From CAZGKW01 sp964526295 (lineage in GTDB: Bacteria > Planctomycetota > Phycisphaerae > FEN-1346), in contig CAZGKW010000042.1 in assembly GCA_964526295.1 (NCBI GenBank), forward strand, positions 1 to 39,663: DNA of 39,663 bases, in the 5' to 3' direction. Of the stretch, positions 39,556 through 39,663 are shown piece after piece. Each line of letters begins with the position of its first letter. The first letter of the stretch is position 1. The notes below the pieces were generated by a model. That model was given only the letters and a program-made list of their open reading frames with translations. It was not told the DNA's origin and did no database searches. A program made the position numbers and the translations under genes.

Positions 39556-39663
39556 GTCTGTTGCTCGCCCGTCCTGACCACCCCCGCGCGTGTCGCGGGG
39601 TCGCGTCTCCTAGTGTAGTGTAACAGAATTAACGCAAGTTAGCCTTCCGCCTTGCGTTTGTCT
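39556..39663. other. Upstream region of the RING/E2 operon and window edge
   Basis: The 108 nt before the RING gene include a GC hairpin (CCCCCGCGCGTGTCGCGGGG, about 39581-39600) and then distinctly AT-richer DNA (39612-39663; GTGTAGTGTAACAGAATTAACG). On the minus strand TTGCGT (39640-39635 region) may be a -35 box, but the matching -10 (ACTAGG) is poor. The AGTGTAGTGTAACAGAATTA part could alternatively be the end of an insertion element cut by the contig edge. Confidence 0.35.

Overview
The window is very GC-rich, protein-dense bacterial DNA that most resembles the Planctomycetota, probably an uncultured Phycisphaerae-like lineage. Supporting this are two Tat-type sulfatases, a DUF1080 protein, an FG-GAP/ASPIC protein, an FAD_oxidored protein, a SpoVG homologue with an inserted zinc ribbon, an ECF sigma operon, and a RING/E2-like operon. 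The phylum call is inference from gene content. Both ends of the window turn AT-richer and carry related motifs facing each other, so this may be a whole contig bounded by repeats.

Layout. 0.1-4.2 kb, minus strand: sugar isomerase/epimerase, dprA, aroB and a membrane-anchored secreted protein whose 3' end overlaps aroB by 128 nt. 4.4-7.5 kb: folC (plus), convergent with an AMMECR1-domain gene and a VTT/DedA-type membrane protein. 7.56-8.35 kb: a dense non-coding array of a 20-bp repeat and GC-rich palindromes. 8.4-10.3 kb: ispE and spoVG; spoVG is interrupted by a 100-N gap inside a 39-bp tandem repeat. 10.5-14.6 kb: ilvB, ilvN and ilvC for branched-chain amino acids, with ilvB and ilvN pushed apart by a second, inverted copy of the repeat array. 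14.8-18.8 kb: secreted unknown protein, STAS protein, RNase HII-like protein, sulfatase. 19.1-28.8 kb: CNT-type nucleoside transporter, a set of secreted proteins, a second sulfatase, a frameshifted secreted gene, FAD-dependent oxidoreductase and DUF1080 protein, which together look like an accessory polysaccharide/surface module.

29.1-36.6 kb, plus strand: a tightly coupled five-gene ECF operon (sigma factor, membrane anti-sigma-like protein, secreted protein, and two CsgG/FlgO-like proteins with TPRs, one with a large beta-propeller-like C-terminus).

36.6-39.6 kb, minus strand, converging on it: the most interesting locus. Three genes joined by 1-4 nt overlaps encode a RING-like/zinc-ribbon membrane protein, a RING-like/three-helix membrane/trypsin-like serine protease fusion, and an E2 ubiquitin-conjugating-like protein (HPN motif, candidate catalytic Cys96) fused to a C-terminal array of eleven CxxC and two CxxH motifs. 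No E1, ubiquitin-like protein or JAB peptidase lies in the window. Bacterial RING/E2 neighbourhoods have been predicted before from comparative genomics, but this combination suggests a membrane-tethered conjugation or substrate-recognition and proteolysis pathway that appears not to be characterised.

Several REP-like families are scattered between genes, and one copy sits in frame inside folC.
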